Below, piece by piece: positions 9,470-21,466 of a DNA stretch of 64,000 bases (position 1 is the first letter of the stretch; the number at the start of each line of letters is the position of its first letter). The notes below the pieces were generated by a model. The model ran no database searches. It was not told the DNA's origin and saw only the letters and a list, made by a program, of their open reading frames with translations. The translations under genes were made by a program, and so were the position numbers. Source of the stretch: Prochlorococcus sp. AG-347-K17 (GTDB lineage: Bacteria > Cyanobacteriota > Cyanobacteriia > PCC-6307 > Cyanobiaceae); the NCBI GenBank assembly GCA_003281385.1, contig QCCE01000005.1, positions 62,001 through 126,000 of the forward strand. The letters run 5' to 3'.

Positions 9470-10360
9470 TTGAAATCAAAACTTCAGCGAACTTTAGAAA
9501 AAAGATCTAAGGTAATAACGGCAGAGTTAATGCCGCCTAGAGGTGGAAGCCCCATAAGATCTCTTAAGATAGCACAACTTTTGAAAGATAAGGTACATGC
9601 TGTTAACATTACAGACGGAAGCAGGGCTGTAATGAGAATGTGCAGCTTGGCAATGTCCAAACTATTACTGGAAAATGGAATAGAACCAGTAATGCAAATA
9701 TCTTGCAGAGATCGTAATAAAATTGCGTTACAATCAGATATTTTGGGAGCAAATGCTTTAGGAATTAGAAACATCTTATGCATTACCGGTGATTCAGTAA
9801 GGGCCGGGGATCAACAAGATGCTAAGGCAGTACATGAATTTGAGTCAGTTAGATTGCTTCAGCAAATTCAAGACTTCAATAAAGGGATTGATCCTACATT
9901 AGGAGAACTTTCCGATAAAAAAACATTTATTTTTACAGGTGCTGCAGCTGATCCTAATTGCAGAAATCAAAGAAGTTTAGAAAATAGAATGAGAAAGAAA
10001 AAAGAAGCTGGAGCTGGATTTATACAAACTCAAATGATTATGGAAAAAGAAAATTTAATAGAATTTTGCGAAAAAATTAGCAATCCTCTTGAAATACCTG
10101 TAATTGCAGGTGTATTCCTATTAAAGTCTTACAAAAACGCTCTCTTCATAAACAAATACGTTCCAGGTGCAAACGTCCCTGAAAATATCTTAAATCGTCT
10201 TAAAGATGCTAAAGACCCTTTACAGGAAGGTATTAAAATTGCGGCTGAACAAGCTCATGATTTCTTTAATATCGCAAATGGTGTTCATCTAATGGCAGTA
10301 AAGGCAGAACATTTAATTCCTGAGATTATTGAAAAAGCTGATCTTAGTCTGGAATATTAA
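9470..10360 (+). CDS. metF: 5,10-methylenetetrahydrofolate reductase
   Basis: MetF reduces methylene-THF to methyl-THF for methionine synthesis. The 296 residues match the bacterial single-domain TIM-barrel form. Visible signatures are ITAELMPPRGGSP at the N-terminus, VHAVNITDGSRA, NILCITGDSVRAGD (flavin and folate site region) and FIQTQMIMEKENL. The start is TTG at 9470, with an AGGAAA element about 10 bases upstream supporting it. The last 17 bp overlap the convergent nucleotidyltransferase gene. Confidence 0.92.
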   Translation: MKSKLQRTLEKRSKVITAELMPPRGGSPIRSLKIAQLLKDKVHAVNITDGSRAVMRMCSLAMSKLLLENGIEPVMQISCRDRNKIALQSDILGANALGIRNILCITGDSVRAGDQQDAKAVHEFESVRLLQQIQDFNKGIDPTLGELSDKKTFIFTGAAADPNCRNQRSLENRMRKKKEAGAGFIQTQMIMEKENLIEFCEKISNPLEIPVIAGVFLLKSYKNALFINKYVPGANVPENILNRLKDAKDPLQEGIKIAAEQAHDFFNIANGVHLMAVKAEHLIPEIIEKADLSLEY

Positions 10361-11522
10361 TCAAATCAGTACCTAACAAATCTGCCATTGCTTTCTGCTG
10401 AGGCGATGGCTCAGTCAAATCAGATCTTCTTGAATCTGCTATTAACCAATCTAAAGATGCATCTTGCAAATCAAAATGATCTCCATTTTTTCCAACACAA
10501 TATTTACCAAACACTAACTTGTCCATAAGCCGTACACCTTTACCAATTTTGGAATAATCAAAAATAATTGAGTTATCTATAGTTGCACCCTCGCAAATGC
10601 AACAACTTGGTCCAATCATGGAAGGGCCAATAATTGTCGCTCCATCCTCTATCCTAGTCATACCACCTATATAAACAGGACCAGTAATATTAACTTTTTC
10701 CCAGTTAGCCGCTACATTTAAACCGGTAAAAACTCCTGGTTTAATTTCCTTGCCTGGTATTTGCACTTGTCTTACCTTACCTCGCAATACATTTCTAATA
10801 GCACTCCAATAATCAGGAACTTTTCCAATATCTACCCATTCAAAATCCATTGGTAATGCAAAAAATGGTAAATCCATTTCAACAAGTTTTGGGAAAAGAT
10901 CAGCTCCAATATCAAATTTCTGAGCTGAAGGTATGTAATTAAAAATTTCTGGTTCGAAAAGATAAATTCCTGTATTTATTGAGTCACTTAAAGCTTGATC
11001 AATAGATGGCTTTTCCTGAAAAGCCTTTATTCGGCCATTTTCATCTGAAACCACAACACCGTAACTTGATACTTGATCTTTGGTTACCGTCTTTGTTATC
11101 AAGCTCGCAATAGCTCCTTTCTGCTTATGTTTTTTAACGGCTTGAGTCAAATCTAAATCAACTAAAGCATCACCACATAAAACAACAAAAGTTTCATCAA
11201 AGAAATTTTGAAAATCCTGAATTTTTTTTAATCCTCCTGCAGATCCCAAAGCATCACCAATTAATTCCCCATCTTCAATTCTCCCCTCAAAACTATAAGC
11301 AATTTCTACTCCAAATCTTTGCCCATCCCTAAAATAATTTTCAATTTCTTCAGCCAGATGAGAAACATTTACCATTATTTCTTTAAAGTTATGTTCTTTT
11401 AAAAGTTCTAAGAGAAACTCCATAACAGGTTTTTGCAAAATCGGAATCATCGGTTTTGGAATAACATGAGTAATAGGCTGCACACGTGTGCCTTTACCTG
11501 CTGCAAGTATCATTGCCTTCAT
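10344..11522 (-). CDS. Sugar-phosphate nucleotidyltransferase (NDP-sugar pyrophosphorylase family)
   Basis: The 392 residues begin MKAMILAAGKGTRVQPITHVIPKPM, the nucleotidyltransferase signature (GxGTRxxPxTxxxPKPM). A GT-A-like catalytic domain (about 1-240) with VLCGDALVDLDL metal-site region is followed by a left-handed beta-helix with hexapeptide repeats (NITGPVYIGGMTRIEDGATIIGP). The likely reaction is transfer of GMP or another NMP to a sugar phosphate, as in mannose-1-phosphate guanylyltransferases, or a glucose-1-phosphate variant. Substrate is not decidable from sequence alone. It is the last gene of a minus-strand run including scpA. Confidence 0.85.
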   Translation of the reverse strand: MKAMILAAGKGTRVQPITHVIPKPMIPILQKPVMEFLLELLKEHNFKEIMVNVSHLAEEIENYFRDGQRFGVEIAYSFEGRIEDGELIGDALGSAGGLKKIQDFQNFFDETFVVLCGDALVDLDLTQAVKKHKQKGAIASLITKTVTKDQVSSYGVVVSDENGRIKAFQEKPSIDQALSDSINTGIYLFEPEIFNYIPSAQKFDIGADLFPKLVEMDLPFFALPMDFEWVDIGKVPDYWSAIRNVLRGKVRQVQIPGKEIKPGVFTGLNVAANWEKVNITGPVYIGGMTRIEDGATIIGPSMIGPSCCICEGATIDNSIIFDYSKIGKGVRLMDKLVFGKYCVGKNGDHFDLQDASLDWLIADSRRSDLTEPSPQQKAMADLLGTDLINIPD

Positions 11523-11569
11523 AAATTCAAAATCATATTTAAAAATTATACGTTATTACAAATAAGCTT

Positions 11570-12391
11570 CTAAGCAGCAGAAGAAGAGGCATTACTAACC
11601 TCAAGATTTTCTATAGGTAATTGAGCTAAGCCACCATCAGGTATTATCCTTTTAATCAGAATTGGACCATATAAAGAATTTATTTGCTTAATTTCAATTT
11701 TGTTTTCAGATGATAAAAACAACAAAGCCCAAAAAACTCCCAAACGATCTTTATCTAAATCTTTTTTTACAACTGTTTGCCATTTCTTGACTAAATATTC
11801 AAAATCTATCCATTGTAATGCTTTTTCCCATTCTTCAATAAATTTCCCTAAGGCTTTTGTCGTTTCTGGAAGTTTCTCGCGATGTGCTAATGATTTCACC
11901 TGAGAAATTAAAGCCTTATCAGAATATTTTTTATTTCTTTTTCTTTTCATGAGCAGAAGATCCTGGGTTTCTATAACTTCTGCTATAGACTCCAACTGAC
12001 TTACAAGTTCTCCTAATGTTGTTGTACGTTTAAGAATTGGTTGCGCAATTGATCTTCTCCTTAGATATTTTTCAGGATATTTTGGAATATCAAATTCTTT
12101 ATCAATCCAATCTTGATCATCTACATCAAATTGATCTTCAAAATCTAAAGGATTTTCTTTGAAAACATCAGATTCCAAAACCTGAGCCTTTAAATTAACT
12201 AATACGGAAGCCGCAAAAAATGCTTCGCTTGTCTCAGCTAAATCCTTATTATAAGAGTTATAACTATTTGAAGGTTTATTAAAAGTATGTGAGTACTGCT
12301 CTAAAAAGCTATCAATTACACTGATTACATCAATATCCCATGGATCAATCTCACCTTTCCCTGCGGCATCTTGAAGAAACTTAATCAACAA
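11570..12391 (-). CDS. scpA: Segregation and condensation protein A (ScpA)
   Basis: ScpA is the kleisin of the bacterial SMC condensin and bridges SMC heads with ScpB. The N-terminal signature FLQDAAGKGEIDPWDIDVISVIDSFL is clear, and the C-terminal winged-helix segment lies around FWALLFLSSENKIEIKQ. The called start is TTG at 12391, but the reading frame continues upstream to a stop near 12462 with a homologous-looking PRLLIKFL lead-in and no ATG, GTG or TTG. The real start may therefore be a rare codon. Total length of 273 residues is normal. Confidence 0.9.
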   Translation of the reverse strand: MLIKFLQDAAGKGEIDPWDIDVISVIDSFLEQYSHTFNKPSNSYNSYNKDLAETSEAFFAASVLVNLKAQVLESDVFKENPLDFEDQFDVDDQDWIDKEFDIPKYPEKYLRRRSIAQPILKRTTTLGELVSQLESIAEVIETQDLLLMKRKRNKKYSDKALISQVKSLAHREKLPETTKALGKFIEEWEKALQWIDFEYLVKKWQTVVKKDLDKDRLGVFWALLFLSSENKIEIKQINSLYGPILIKRIIPDGGLAQLPIENLEVSNASSSAA

Positions 12392-12514
12392 TCTAGGGCC
12401 TAATTGTTGCCTATCAATAGGATTGAAATAAGATATTTTGAAATAGATAAAATCTAATCACAAGATATCTTTTAATTTATTGAATGCCAAACAATATTGC
12501 ATTTTTTTAAAAAA

Positions 12515-14155
12515 TTATATTGTTGGAGCTTTCAAGATACCATTTTTTTTAGTTCCAGAAAAAATATTTGTTTTCACAGAACTTTTTACAGCATTTAAAT
12601 CTCTATCGACTAAATTATTGATAGATGCAATGTAACTTTCAGTAACTAATCTTGGGTACAAACCTATTCCAATAATCGGCAAAAGTAAACAAGCAATAAT
12701 ATAAACTTCCCTAGGCTCTGCATCTATAAGCTTTCGTTCTTCAATTAATTTAGGATTTTCTTTACCAAAGAAAATTTCTCGTAACATTGAAAGTAGATAA
12801 ATTGGAGTAAGTATTACACCTATAGCAGCCAAAGAAGCCATAATTACCCTGAACGGAAGAGTATACACTTCATCAGTAACAAACCCTGTAAAAACCATCA
12901 ATTCGGAAACAAATCCGCTCATACCAGGTAAAGCTAGGGAAGCTAGGGAGCAAGCAGTCCATAGGGCAAACATAATTCTCATCTTTTGTCCTACACCACT
13001 CATTTCGTCAAGTTTAAGTGTCTTTGTTCTGTCATAGGTGGCACCAACAAGAAAAAATAAACTTGCACCGATTAATCCATGACTAACCATTTGCAGCATA
13101 GCTCCACTTGTTCCAAGGCTACTAAAACTTCCTATTCCAATAAGGACGAAACCCATATGACTTATCGAACTGTATGCAATTTTTCTTTTTAGATTTCTTT
13201 GAGCGAAAGAAGTTAATGCAGCATAAATAATATTGACTACACCTAGAACTATTAATAATGGGGCAAATTGAGCATGTGCAACAGGTAATAATTGTGCATT
13301 AAACCTTAAAAGAGCATATCCTCCCATCTTTAATAGAATTCCTGCTAAAAGCATATGAACAGGAGCTGTAGCCTCTCCATGGGCATCTGGAAGCCATGTA
13401 TGAAGAGGTACTATTGGTAGTTTCACTCCAAATGCAATTAATAGCCCCACGTAACATAATATTTGGAATTTTTGACTAAAATCTTGAGCTGCAAGATGAG
13501 AGAACTCAAAGTTAGGAATTTCTGTACCATAGAAACCCATTGCCAGGGCTGCTAGAAGAATAAATATGGAACTACCAGCTGTATAAATAATGAATTTTGT
13601 TGCTGCATATTGTCGATTTTTGCCACCCCATATAGCTAGTAATAAATATACGGGAATTAACTCAAGTTCCCAAGTTAGAAAAAATAAAAGCATATCTTGT
13701 ACTGCAAAAACAGCGATTTGCCCACCATCCATGACCAATATCAAAAAGAAAAATAACTTTGGCTTGAACTTGACTGGCCATGCAGCAAGAACTGCTAAAG
13801 CAGTTATAAAACTAGTTAATAATATTAAAGGCATAGACATGCCATCAGCACCAACAGACCAAGTAAGACCTAAATCAGGGAGCCAATTAATATTTTCTTT
13901 CAGTTGAACATTTTCATTATTAATATCAAAGCCATTTATATATGAACCAACAGTTATTAAAAAGGTTATTAATGCAATAGAGAGTGCAAACCATCTCACC
14001 TCTTTACCATCTCCTTTATCAGGGAAAAAAGGTATCACAAATGCACTGACAATTGGGAATAAAATTGAGGCAGATAACCAAGGAAAATTAGACAATCCAG
14101 CTCCCAAAGTTCCCAACATTTGTGTCGCAAAATGTGTAAAAAAATAAGTACTCAA
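12515..14155 (-). CDS. ndhD: NAD(P)H-quinone oxidoreductase chain 4 (NdhD)
   Basis: This is an antiporter-like proton-pumping subunit of NDH-1 with about 14 transmembrane helices in 546 residues. Conserved segments include [20 protein letters not shown] and [41 protein letters not shown] at 14155 is used; an ATG at codon 13 is an alternative. It lies 85 bp downstream of ndhF. Pairing with ndhF and the sequence type suggest the respiratory/cyclic NDH-1L form (NdhD1) rather than the CO2-uptake forms, which is inference. Confidence 0.95.
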   Translation of the reverse strand: MSTYFFTHFATQMLGTLGAGLSNFPWLSASILFPIVSAFVIPFFPDKGDGKEVRWFALSIALITFLITVGSYINGFDINNENVQLKENINWLPDLGLTWSVGADGMSMPLILLTSFITALAVLAAWPVKFKPKLFFFLILVMDGGQIAVFAVQDMLLFFLTWELELIPVYLLLAIWGGKNRQYAATKFIIYTAGSSIFILLAALAMGFYGTEIPNFEFSHLAAQDFSQKFQILCYVGLLIAFGVKLPIVPLHTWLPDAHGEATAPVHMLLAGILLKMGGYALLRFNAQLLPVAHAQFAPLLIVLGVVNIIYAALTSFAQRNLKRKIAYSSISHMGFVLIGIGSFSSLGTSGAMLQMVSHGLIGASLFFLVGATYDRTKTLKLDEMSGVGQKMRIMFALWTACSLASLALPGMSGFVSELMVFTGFVTDEVYTLPFRVIMASLAAIGVILTPIYLLSMLREIFFGKENPKLIEERKLIDAEPREVYIIACLLLPIIGIGLYPRLVTESYIASINNLVDRDLNAVKSSVKTNIFSGTKKNGILKAPTI

Positions 14156-14240
14156 TTTAATAAGAAATTTATCTTAAATAAAGTCTAGAAATTTTCTGTA
14201 CTTTTTCACCCCAATGGACAGTGAAGACACACAATTGAAA

Positions 14241-16262
14241 TTAAGATACTTGAGGAGATTGAAAACCAAATAGTGCAACTAGTAGAATAACTCCTCCAAA
14301 AACAATGAGAGCATAAAATTGAGCCCTCCCCGTCTCAAAATATTTTAAACCTTCTCCGCTACCTAAAGTTACAAGTCCAGTAAGATTAACCACTCCATCG
14401 ACAACTTTAGAGTCAACTTCTAAGACTTCTTTAGCAAGTTTTCTACTACCCTTAACAAAAAGTTTTTCATTAATATCATCTAGGTACCATTTATTGGATA
14501 AAAATTTATTGATGTTAGGAAATTTTTCGGCAAATAAAACTGACAAATTTATTTTTTTCGCAAAATATGCTTGATAGGCAATAATTATTCCAGCTGATGC
14601 AATAAGAACTGACGCGATTGCTAAAGGCAAAAATTCTTTTAATTCGAAAGCTTTTGCTGCAATCTCTGCTTCTTCTGGATCTAGTAAATTGGCAATTTTG
14701 CTATCCCATGGAAGTCCCATAAAACCAATAATCATAGACGGAACAGCTAGAAATACTAAGGGGAACGTCATTGACCAGGGAGACTCATGAATAGAGCCAT
14801 GTTGTTCATGCTCTTCTTCATTTTCCTCATCTAGAATTGATTTAGAAGCTACTAAAAGCTCTTTTTGCAATTCTTTATTCTCACCTCTGAAATCCCCTTC
14901 AAATGTCAAGAAATAAAGCCTAAACATATAAAAGGCAGTCATTCCTGCTGTTAGAAATCCTATAAACCAAAAAGCTGGAAATGATATAAATGCATTTCCG
15001 AGTATCTCGTCTTTACTCCAAAAACCAGCCAATGGAGGAATTCCACTAATTGCAACACAACCTATTAAAAATGTTATTGATGTATATGGCATTTTTTTTC
15101 TTAAACCACCCATCAATCTCATATCTTGAGCTAATACAGGCTGATGGCCAACTACTTCTTCCATAGCATGAATAACTGAACCAGATCCCAAAAAAAGCAT
15201 TGCTTTAAAACAAGCATGAGTTACTAAATGAAAAATTCCCGCAACTGGTGCTCCACAACCCATCGCGAGCATCATATACCCAAGCTGAGAAACTGTGCTA
15301 TATGCTAAACCTTTTTTTAAATCCATTTGGGTCAAAGCTATAGAGGCTCCTAAAAAACAGGTAATGGACCCAACTAAAGCAATAATGAACTGAATAGAGG
15401 GGAATATTGAATACAAAGGTTGAAGTCTTGCTACAAGAAATATTCCTGCTGCAACCATTGTTGCAGCATGGATAAGTGCAGAAATTGGTGTAGGACCTTC
15501 CATCGCATCAGGCAACCACACATGAAGAGGAAACTGAGCGGATTTAGCCATTGGGCCTAGAAAAACTAAAAAACAAAGTAATAAAGCAGCCCAAATGGGT
15601 ATCGAATGGTCAGATATCGATTGAGAAATTCCAGTAGCTATTTCATTAAAATCAAAACTATTTGTTGCCCAAAATAGGCCAAGAATTCCTAGTAATAAAC
15701 CAAAATCTCCCACTCTATTAACAACAAATGCTTTTTGTGCAGCGTGTGCAGCGCCATCCCTGTCATACCAAAAACCAACTAATAAATAAGAACACATCCC
15801 AACTAATTCCCAAAAAACATAAATTTCTAATAAATTCGGACTAACTATTAATCCCATCATTGAACTACTAAATAATGCTAAATATGTAAAAAATCTGACA
15901 TATCCTTTGTCATGCGCCATGTAACCATGAGAGTAAATCATTACCAGCAAAGTAATTGTAGTTACTAACGCAAGCATTACACTCCCCAAAGGATCAAGGA
16001 CAAATCCCATTGGAATTATGAAATCTCCTGCATTAGCCCATACAAATAATTTTTCTACTGATTGATAACCATTAACTTGTTCAATTAAAGCTTTATAACT
16101 TATTACCGCAGAAATCCCAACGAAAGAAATCAGACCTACAGAAACAATTTCTCTTGAATTATTAATTTTCTTGTTAATGCTTATTAGTCCTAAGCCAGAA
16201 AGCACTGCTCCAATAAGTGGGAAAACGGGAATTAACCAGGCAATTTCTGAAGCTTGTGGCAT
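14241..16262 (-). CDS. ndhF: NAD(P)H-quinone oxidoreductase subunit 5 (NdhF)
   Basis: NdhF is the distal antiporter-like subunit of the NDH-1 membrane arm. Its 673 residues carry about 16 helices and the lateral helix HL at the C-terminus. Conserved stretches are FWELVGMCSYLLVGFWYDRD, AQFPLHVWLPDAMEGPTPISALIHAATMVAAGIFLVAR and STVSQLGYMMLAMGCGAP. It is upstream of ndhD on the same strand. An Asp/Glu/His-rich loop near residues 475-493 (LDEENEEEHEQHG) is a variable cytoplasmic loop. Confidence 0.96.
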   Translation of the reverse strand: MPQASEIAWLIPVFPLIGAVLSGLGLISINKKINNSREIVSVGLISFVGISAVISYKALIEQVNGYQSVEKLFVWANAGDFIIPMGFVLDPLGSVMLALVTTITLLVMIYSHGYMAHDKGYVRFFTYLALFSSSMMGLIVSPNLLEIYVFWELVGMCSYLLVGFWYDRDGAAHAAQKAFVVNRVGDFGLLLGILGLFWATNSFDFNEIATGISQSISDHSIPIWAALLLCFLVFLGPMAKSAQFPLHVWLPDAMEGPTPISALIHAATMVAAGIFLVARLQPLYSIFPSIQFIIALVGSITCFLGASIALTQMDLKKGLAYSTVSQLGYMMLAMGCGAPVAGIFHLVTHACFKAMLFLGSGSVIHAMEEVVGHQPVLAQDMRLMGGLRKKMPYTSITFLIGCVAISGIPPLAGFWSKDEILGNAFISFPAFWFIGFLTAGMTAFYMFRLYFLTFEGDFRGENKELQKELLVASKSILDEENEEEHEQHGSIHESPWSMTFPLVFLAVPSMIIGFMGLPWDSKIANLLDPEEAEIAAKAFELKEFLPLAIASVLIASAGIIIAYQAYFAKKINLSVLFAEKFPNINKFLSNKWYLDDINEKLFVKGSRKLAKEVLEVDSKVVDGVVNLTGLVTLGSGEGLKYFETGRAQFYALIVFGGVILLVALFGFQSPQVS

Positions 16263-16295
16263 TTTTTAAAGAATTTATATTTTGATTTTAAACTG

Positions 16296-17024
16296 TCAAT
16301 TGAAAAATTCAGACAAAAATGATGAATTAAATGTTTTAACAGCAATATTTATATATTGATGAGACCACCAAAGTACGCCTATTGCAGTTAATATGCCAAA
16401 TTGAGATAACCTAAAAAATTCTTTAATCTTAAATTCTTGCCTCCCATCAAGTATCGCCAAGAATGGGATAATGGAAGTATTTTTTTTAAAATTTTCAAAT
16501 TCTTCTCCAAATCTACTTGCTAATCTCTTGTCGCCATGCCAAATTGCAAAAAGGTGATGCAAAACTAAGCCAATAGAAGTTACTAATGTGAATGATGTAC
16601 CAATCCATAAAGTATGAGCAAAACACCAAATTATCTGACCAAATGCTTGTGGATGTCTTGTGATTCGCATTATCCCAGTTCCATAGATTCGTACTTTAGG
16701 TTTTAAAACGGAAGGAATTTCTAACAAATTGTAAGTAGCGGGGTATAAAAATAAAAAACTTATTGCAGTTAAGAACCAAACGACCATAAAAACAAAATTA
16801 TTGCCCTGTAAATTCCATAATCTGATTCCGTCATATCTATGAGCTAAAAAATAACTAATCAAGATAATTGCAGATGGCAAACTTAAAAAAACAAAACATA
16901 AACGCCATAATCTTGGCCCCATAATAGATTCTGCTTTGATTCTTAAAGCAGCTCCCCCACTATGAATGACCGCAAAAATCAAAATTAAAATTAAGATAAT
17001 TAGCGAAGTTTTATGAGTCTCCAT
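16296..17024 (-). CDS. NnrU-family membrane protein, related to zeta-carotene isomerase Z-ISO
   Basis: The 242 residues contain about six hydrophobic helices. The family block is clear: KVRIYGTGIMRITRHPQAFGQIIWCFAHTLWIGTS, then LVLHHLFAIWHGDKRLASRFGEEF. Histidines in RHPQ, FAHTL and LHHLF match the pattern of haem- or metal-ligand histidines in the NnrU/Z-ISO family. In plants Z-ISO isomerises 9,15,9'-zeta-carotene; distant bacterial NnrU proteins are linked to denitrification, which is not expected here. Phytoene desaturase and synthase genes lie 2-5 kb away, favouring a carotenoid role. Placement beside ndhF gives no direct clue. Confidence 0.78.
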   Translation of the reverse strand: METHKTSLIILILILIFAVIHSGGAALRIKAESIMGPRLWRLCFVFLSLPSAIILISYFLAHRYDGIRLWNLQGNNFVFMVVWFLTAISFLFLYPATYNLLEIPSVLKPKVRIYGTGIMRITRHPQAFGQIIWCFAHTLWIGTSFTLVTSIGLVLHHLFAIWHGDKRLASRFGEEFENFKKNTSIIPFLAILDGRQEFKIKEFFRLSQFGILTAIGVLWWSHQYINIAVKTFNSSFLSEFFN

Positions 17025-17107
17025 ATATTTAAATTGTCCAAATAATTTTTGTTCTTAACAAGAATGCTCCTAAGCATTAGAATTATAAGAAATTGTAGGC
17101 ATAATAG

Positions 17108-18052
17108 ATGCCAGAATTACCATTTACACTCGACCAATTAAGAATATTAAAAGCTATAGCAGCTCAAGGAAGTTTTAAAAAAGCTGCAGATCTCCTATAT
17201 GTAACCCAACCTGCCGTAAGTTTACAAATACAAAATTTAGAAAAACAACTTGAAATCACAATTTTCGACAGAGGTGGTAGGAAGGCTCTTTTGACTGAAG
17301 CAGGGAGACTGTTACTTGAATATTGTGAACGAATTTTGAATCAATGCGACGAAGCTTGCAAAGCTATTGAAGATTTAAATAGCTTAAAGGGTGGAACTCT
17401 TGTCATTGGAGCGAGCCAAACAACGGGTACCTATTTAATGCCGAGAATGATAGGACTTTTCAGACAAAAATATCCTGATGTATCCGTTCAGCTTCAAGTC
17501 CATAGTACGAGAAGAACTGGTTGGAGCGTGGCCAATGGACAAATTGACCTAGCCATTATTGGCGGACAATTACCTGGAGATTTAGAAAATTTACTACAAA
17601 TAATTCCATATGCCACTGATGAATTGGCATTAGTTTTACCATCTAAACATCCACTTTCGACCAAAAAAGAGCTTCTAAAAGAAGACTTATACAAATTAAA
17701 TTTTGTAACATTAGACTCACAATCTACAACAAGGAAAGTTGTTGACAAACTTCTCCAAGATTCTGGTCTTGATATTCAAAGATTAAAAATCGAGATGGAA
17801 CTAAACTCTCTTGAAGCAATAAAGAATGCAGTTCAATCAGGTTTAGGAGCCTCCTTTTTGCCTGTTGTTTCTATTGAAAGAGAACTATCGGCTGGAACAA
17901 TCCACAAAGCATTCGTTGCTGATTTAGAGGTAAAAAGAGAACTTAAATTAATTACTAATCCGTCAAGATATACATCAAGAGCATCAGAAGTATTTAAGAA
18001 AAACATTCTCCCACAATTTGCTAGTTTAGAAAGCCCTTTGAGGTATATGTAA
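17108..18052 (+). CDS. rbcR: LysR-type regulator, RbcR (Ycf30) type
   Basis: The 314 residues show a LysR winged HTH at the N-terminus ([44 protein letters not shown]) and an effector domain with [18 protein letters not shown]. This effector start is typical for cyanobacterial RbcR/CmpR/NdhR proteins. RbcR-type regulators control RuBisCO or carbon-uptake genes according to metabolite signals. The RbcR assignment rather than CmpR or NdhR is by overall resemblance and its retention in small genomes. It is divergent from the NnrU gene, with 83 bp between. Confidence 0.85.
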   Translation: MPELPFTLDQLRILKAIAAQGSFKKAADLLYVTQPAVSLQIQNLEKQLEITIFDRGGRKALLTEAGRLLLEYCERILNQCDEACKAIEDLNSLKGGTLVIGASQTTGTYLMPRMIGLFRQKYPDVSVQLQVHSTRRTGWSVANGQIDLAIIGGQLPGDLENLLQIIPYATDELALVLPSKHPLSTKKELLKEDLYKLNFVTLDSQSTTRKVVDKLLQDSGLDIQRLKIEMELNSLEAIKNAVQSGLGASFLPVVSIERELSAGTIHKAFVADLEVKRELKLITNPSRYTSRASEVFKKNILPQFASLESPLRYM

Positions 18053-18058
18053 TTTCGA

Positions 18059-18682
18059 TCAAAACTGGATTGCTTCTTTGTTAATACCTACCCCGCCGTC
18101 TTCAGCTTGTCCATCACCTTTTATTATAAATTTATTTTCATTTACATCAGTCTGATAAACGCACTTAACTATTGGCTTATCTCTTATAGAACCAATATAA
18201 GCAAAAGTATTCATCCTTTGCTTACATTCTCTTACATCTTCATTACTAATTGCGCCCTGTTTTTGTAACACTGTCCAATTCTCTCTTCTAATTACACACC
18301 CTGGCTGAAGAGCAGGTTGCGTTACAAAACTAGTAGATGGATTTAAAGTTGTATACATTTCAACATCAATTACAAAAGCACTAGCTCCCCATTGTCTGCA
18401 AAATTCAGGATCTGGAACAGCCATGTCTAATTGTTGTTGACTTGCTATATTGCCCTGCCCGCCATCAGTTGTACTGGTAATAGCGCTCCCGATACCAACT
18501 CCTAAAATTAATACCCCAGCTAGTACGGCAATGGTTCCTGTACTAAAGTTGATCTTTTGTTCAGAAGAAGCAGGCAATCTATTGCTTCTTTGACCATACG
18601 GATCCATGTCCTTTGGATTTGGTGGATAATAACTCCTATTTGAGCCTCTTCTTGGCCTTCTATTTGAGGATGATCTATTCAC
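18059..18682 (-). CDS. DUF3172 protein, membrane-anchored
   Basis: The 207 residues start with a basic, Ser/Arg/Pro/Tyr-rich tail (about 1-45), then one transmembrane helix (about 49-69, [21 protein letters not shown]), then a domain with four cysteines (C94, C128, C153, C174) on the far side. Order and sequence match the cyanobacterial DUF3172 family of unknown function. It overlaps ndhM upstream by 4 bp, so the two are translationally coupled. This suggests a tie to NDH-1 or thylakoid function, but it is not shown by sequence. Confidence 0.85.
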   Translation of the reverse strand: MNRSSSNRRPRRGSNRSYYPPNPKDMDPYGQRSNRLPASSEQKINFSTGTIAVLAGVLILGVGIGSAITSTTDGGQGNIASQQQLDMAVPDPEFCRQWGASAFVIDVEMYTTLNPSTSFVTQPALQPGCVIRRENWTVLQKQGAISNEDVRECKQRMNTFAYIGSIRDKPIVKCVYQTDVNENKFIIKGDGQAEDGGVGINKEAIQF

Positions 18683-19026
18683 AGCACTTCATTTGTCTTT
18701 GGTAAACCCATTGAATAATTCATTACTCTACAATCAGGGTTATAGCTAAGCTGACCATTTTGAAGCAAAAATTTAATCAAACCTTCAATTTCTGATCCTA
18801 TTTTTCGAAGTTCATAATCATCTAAATCCCTTCCTGCTCTCTCTTTTATTAATTCATTGAATTTTTCATTTATTTTGTTTAGAGAATCTTCGTTCCAAAT
18901 AAATTCGTTATCGGGATCTAAATCAAGAGTTAGTTTATTGGGATGAAACTTTAATTCCTCATCTACGACTTCGGCAGTAAAAATTCTTACATGCCTAGTA
19001 GTTGATTTTAAAAGCATTTTTTCCAT
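18679..19026 (-). CDS. ndhM: NAD(P)H-quinone oxidoreductase subunit M (NdhM)
   Basis: NdhM is a small peripheral subunit specific to oxygenic photosynthetic NDH-1. The 115 residues match the family: [18 protein letters not shown] at the start, [18 protein letters not shown] in the middle and the C-terminal [17 protein letters not shown]. It precedes the DUF3172 gene with a 4-bp overlap. It is divergent from crtP with 90 bp between, so NDH-1 and carotenoid genes share an intergenic control region. Confidence 0.94.
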   Translation of the reverse strand: MEKMLLKSTTRHVRIFTAEVVDEELKFHPNKLTLDLDPDNEFIWNEDSLNKINEKFNELIKERAGRDLDDYELRKIGSEIEGLIKFLLQNGQLSYNPDCRVMNYSMGLPKTNEVL

Positions 19027-19074
19027 AATTTTACGAAATAATCAACGAAAAAAACTATTATGTTCTAACTTTAA

Positions 19075-20517
<1,443 letters not shown>

Positions 20518-20557
20518 AATTTACATTCCAGTAATTTTAATATTCATCTAAAACTTT

Positions 20558-21466
20558 TTGAAAAATTCAATTTCTCAACTAGATCAAGCATACGAGATAT
20601 GCCGAAAAGAAACCCAAAAATGGGCTAAAACCTTTTACTTGGGAACCCTTCTGCTACCTATAGAGAAAAGAAAAGCTATTTGGGCTATTTATGTTTGGTG
20701 TAGAAGAACAGATGAAATAATGGATAGCTTAGAAGCTTCAACTAAATCGCAAGATGAACTTGCAGAAAATTTAAATGCATGGGAAGAAAATACAAAGAAT
20801 GTTTTTAAAGGCAACATTAAATCGGAATTAGATGCGGTTCTACTAGACACTATCGAAAAATATCCACAAAGTATTCAACCTTATCTAGACATGATAGATG
20901 GCCAGAGAATGGATCTCAATAAATTTAGATACAAAGATTTTGATGAATTAAAACTCTATTGTTATAGAGTCGCAGGGACAGTTGGTTTGATGACTCAGAA
21001 TGTCATGGGGATTGATAGTGCTTACACATCCGCACCATGGAGTGCCAAACCTGACCCCTCAGAAGCCGCTATAGCTTTAGGTATAGCTAATCAATTAACA
21101 AATATATTAAGAGATGTTGGCGAAGATAGGCAAAGAGGTAGAATTTATCTTCCTCAAGAAGATATTGAAAAATTTAATTATTCTGAAGAAAAACTTTTAA
21201 AAGGTGAAATAAACAAACAATGGAAAGCACTAATGAACTTTCAGTTAACCAGGGCTCGCGATTGGTTCCAGAAATCTGAAGATGGAATCAAATGGTTATC
21301 TTCTGACGCAAGATGGCCTGTATGGACATCCTTACGTCTTTACAGAGGAATATTAGATTCTATAGAAAGGCTAGACTATGATGTCTTTAATAATAGAGCT
21401 TTTGTAAAAAATTCAGTAAAAGCTTTTGAAATTCCTATATCTTTTTTAATTTCTCGAATTAAATGA
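20558..21466 (+). CDS. crtB: Phytoene synthase
   Basis: CrtB condenses two GGPP to phytoene. The 302 residues carry the two aspartate-rich motifs in the substrate site: RRTDEIMDS (near 47-55) and NILRDVGEDRQRGRIYLP (near 184-201). The signature YCYRVAGTVGLM is also present. The start is TTG at 20558 after crtP. Its stop directly abuts the stop of the convergent RNA-binding protein gene with no base between. Confidence 0.96.
   Translation: MKNSISQLDQAYEICRKETQKWAKTFYLGTLLLPIEKRKAIWAIYVWCRRTDEIMDSLEASTKSQDELAENLNAWEENTKNVFKGNIKSELDAVLLDTIEKYPQSIQPYLDMIDGQRMDLNKFRYKDFDELKLYCYRVAGTVGLMTQNVMGIDSAYTSAPWSAKPDPSEAAIALGIANQLTNILRDVGEDRQRGRIYLPQEDIEKFNYSEEKLLKGEINKQWKALMNFQLTRARDWFQKSEDGIKWLSSDARWPVWTSLRLYRGILDSIERLDYDVFNNRAFVKNSVKAFEIPISFLISRIK

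Noticed and set aside
13590-13907. 105-residue plus-strand ORF opposite ndhD
   Set aside because: It is a shadow of the ndhD coding strand; it has no start-region support and no recognisable domain.
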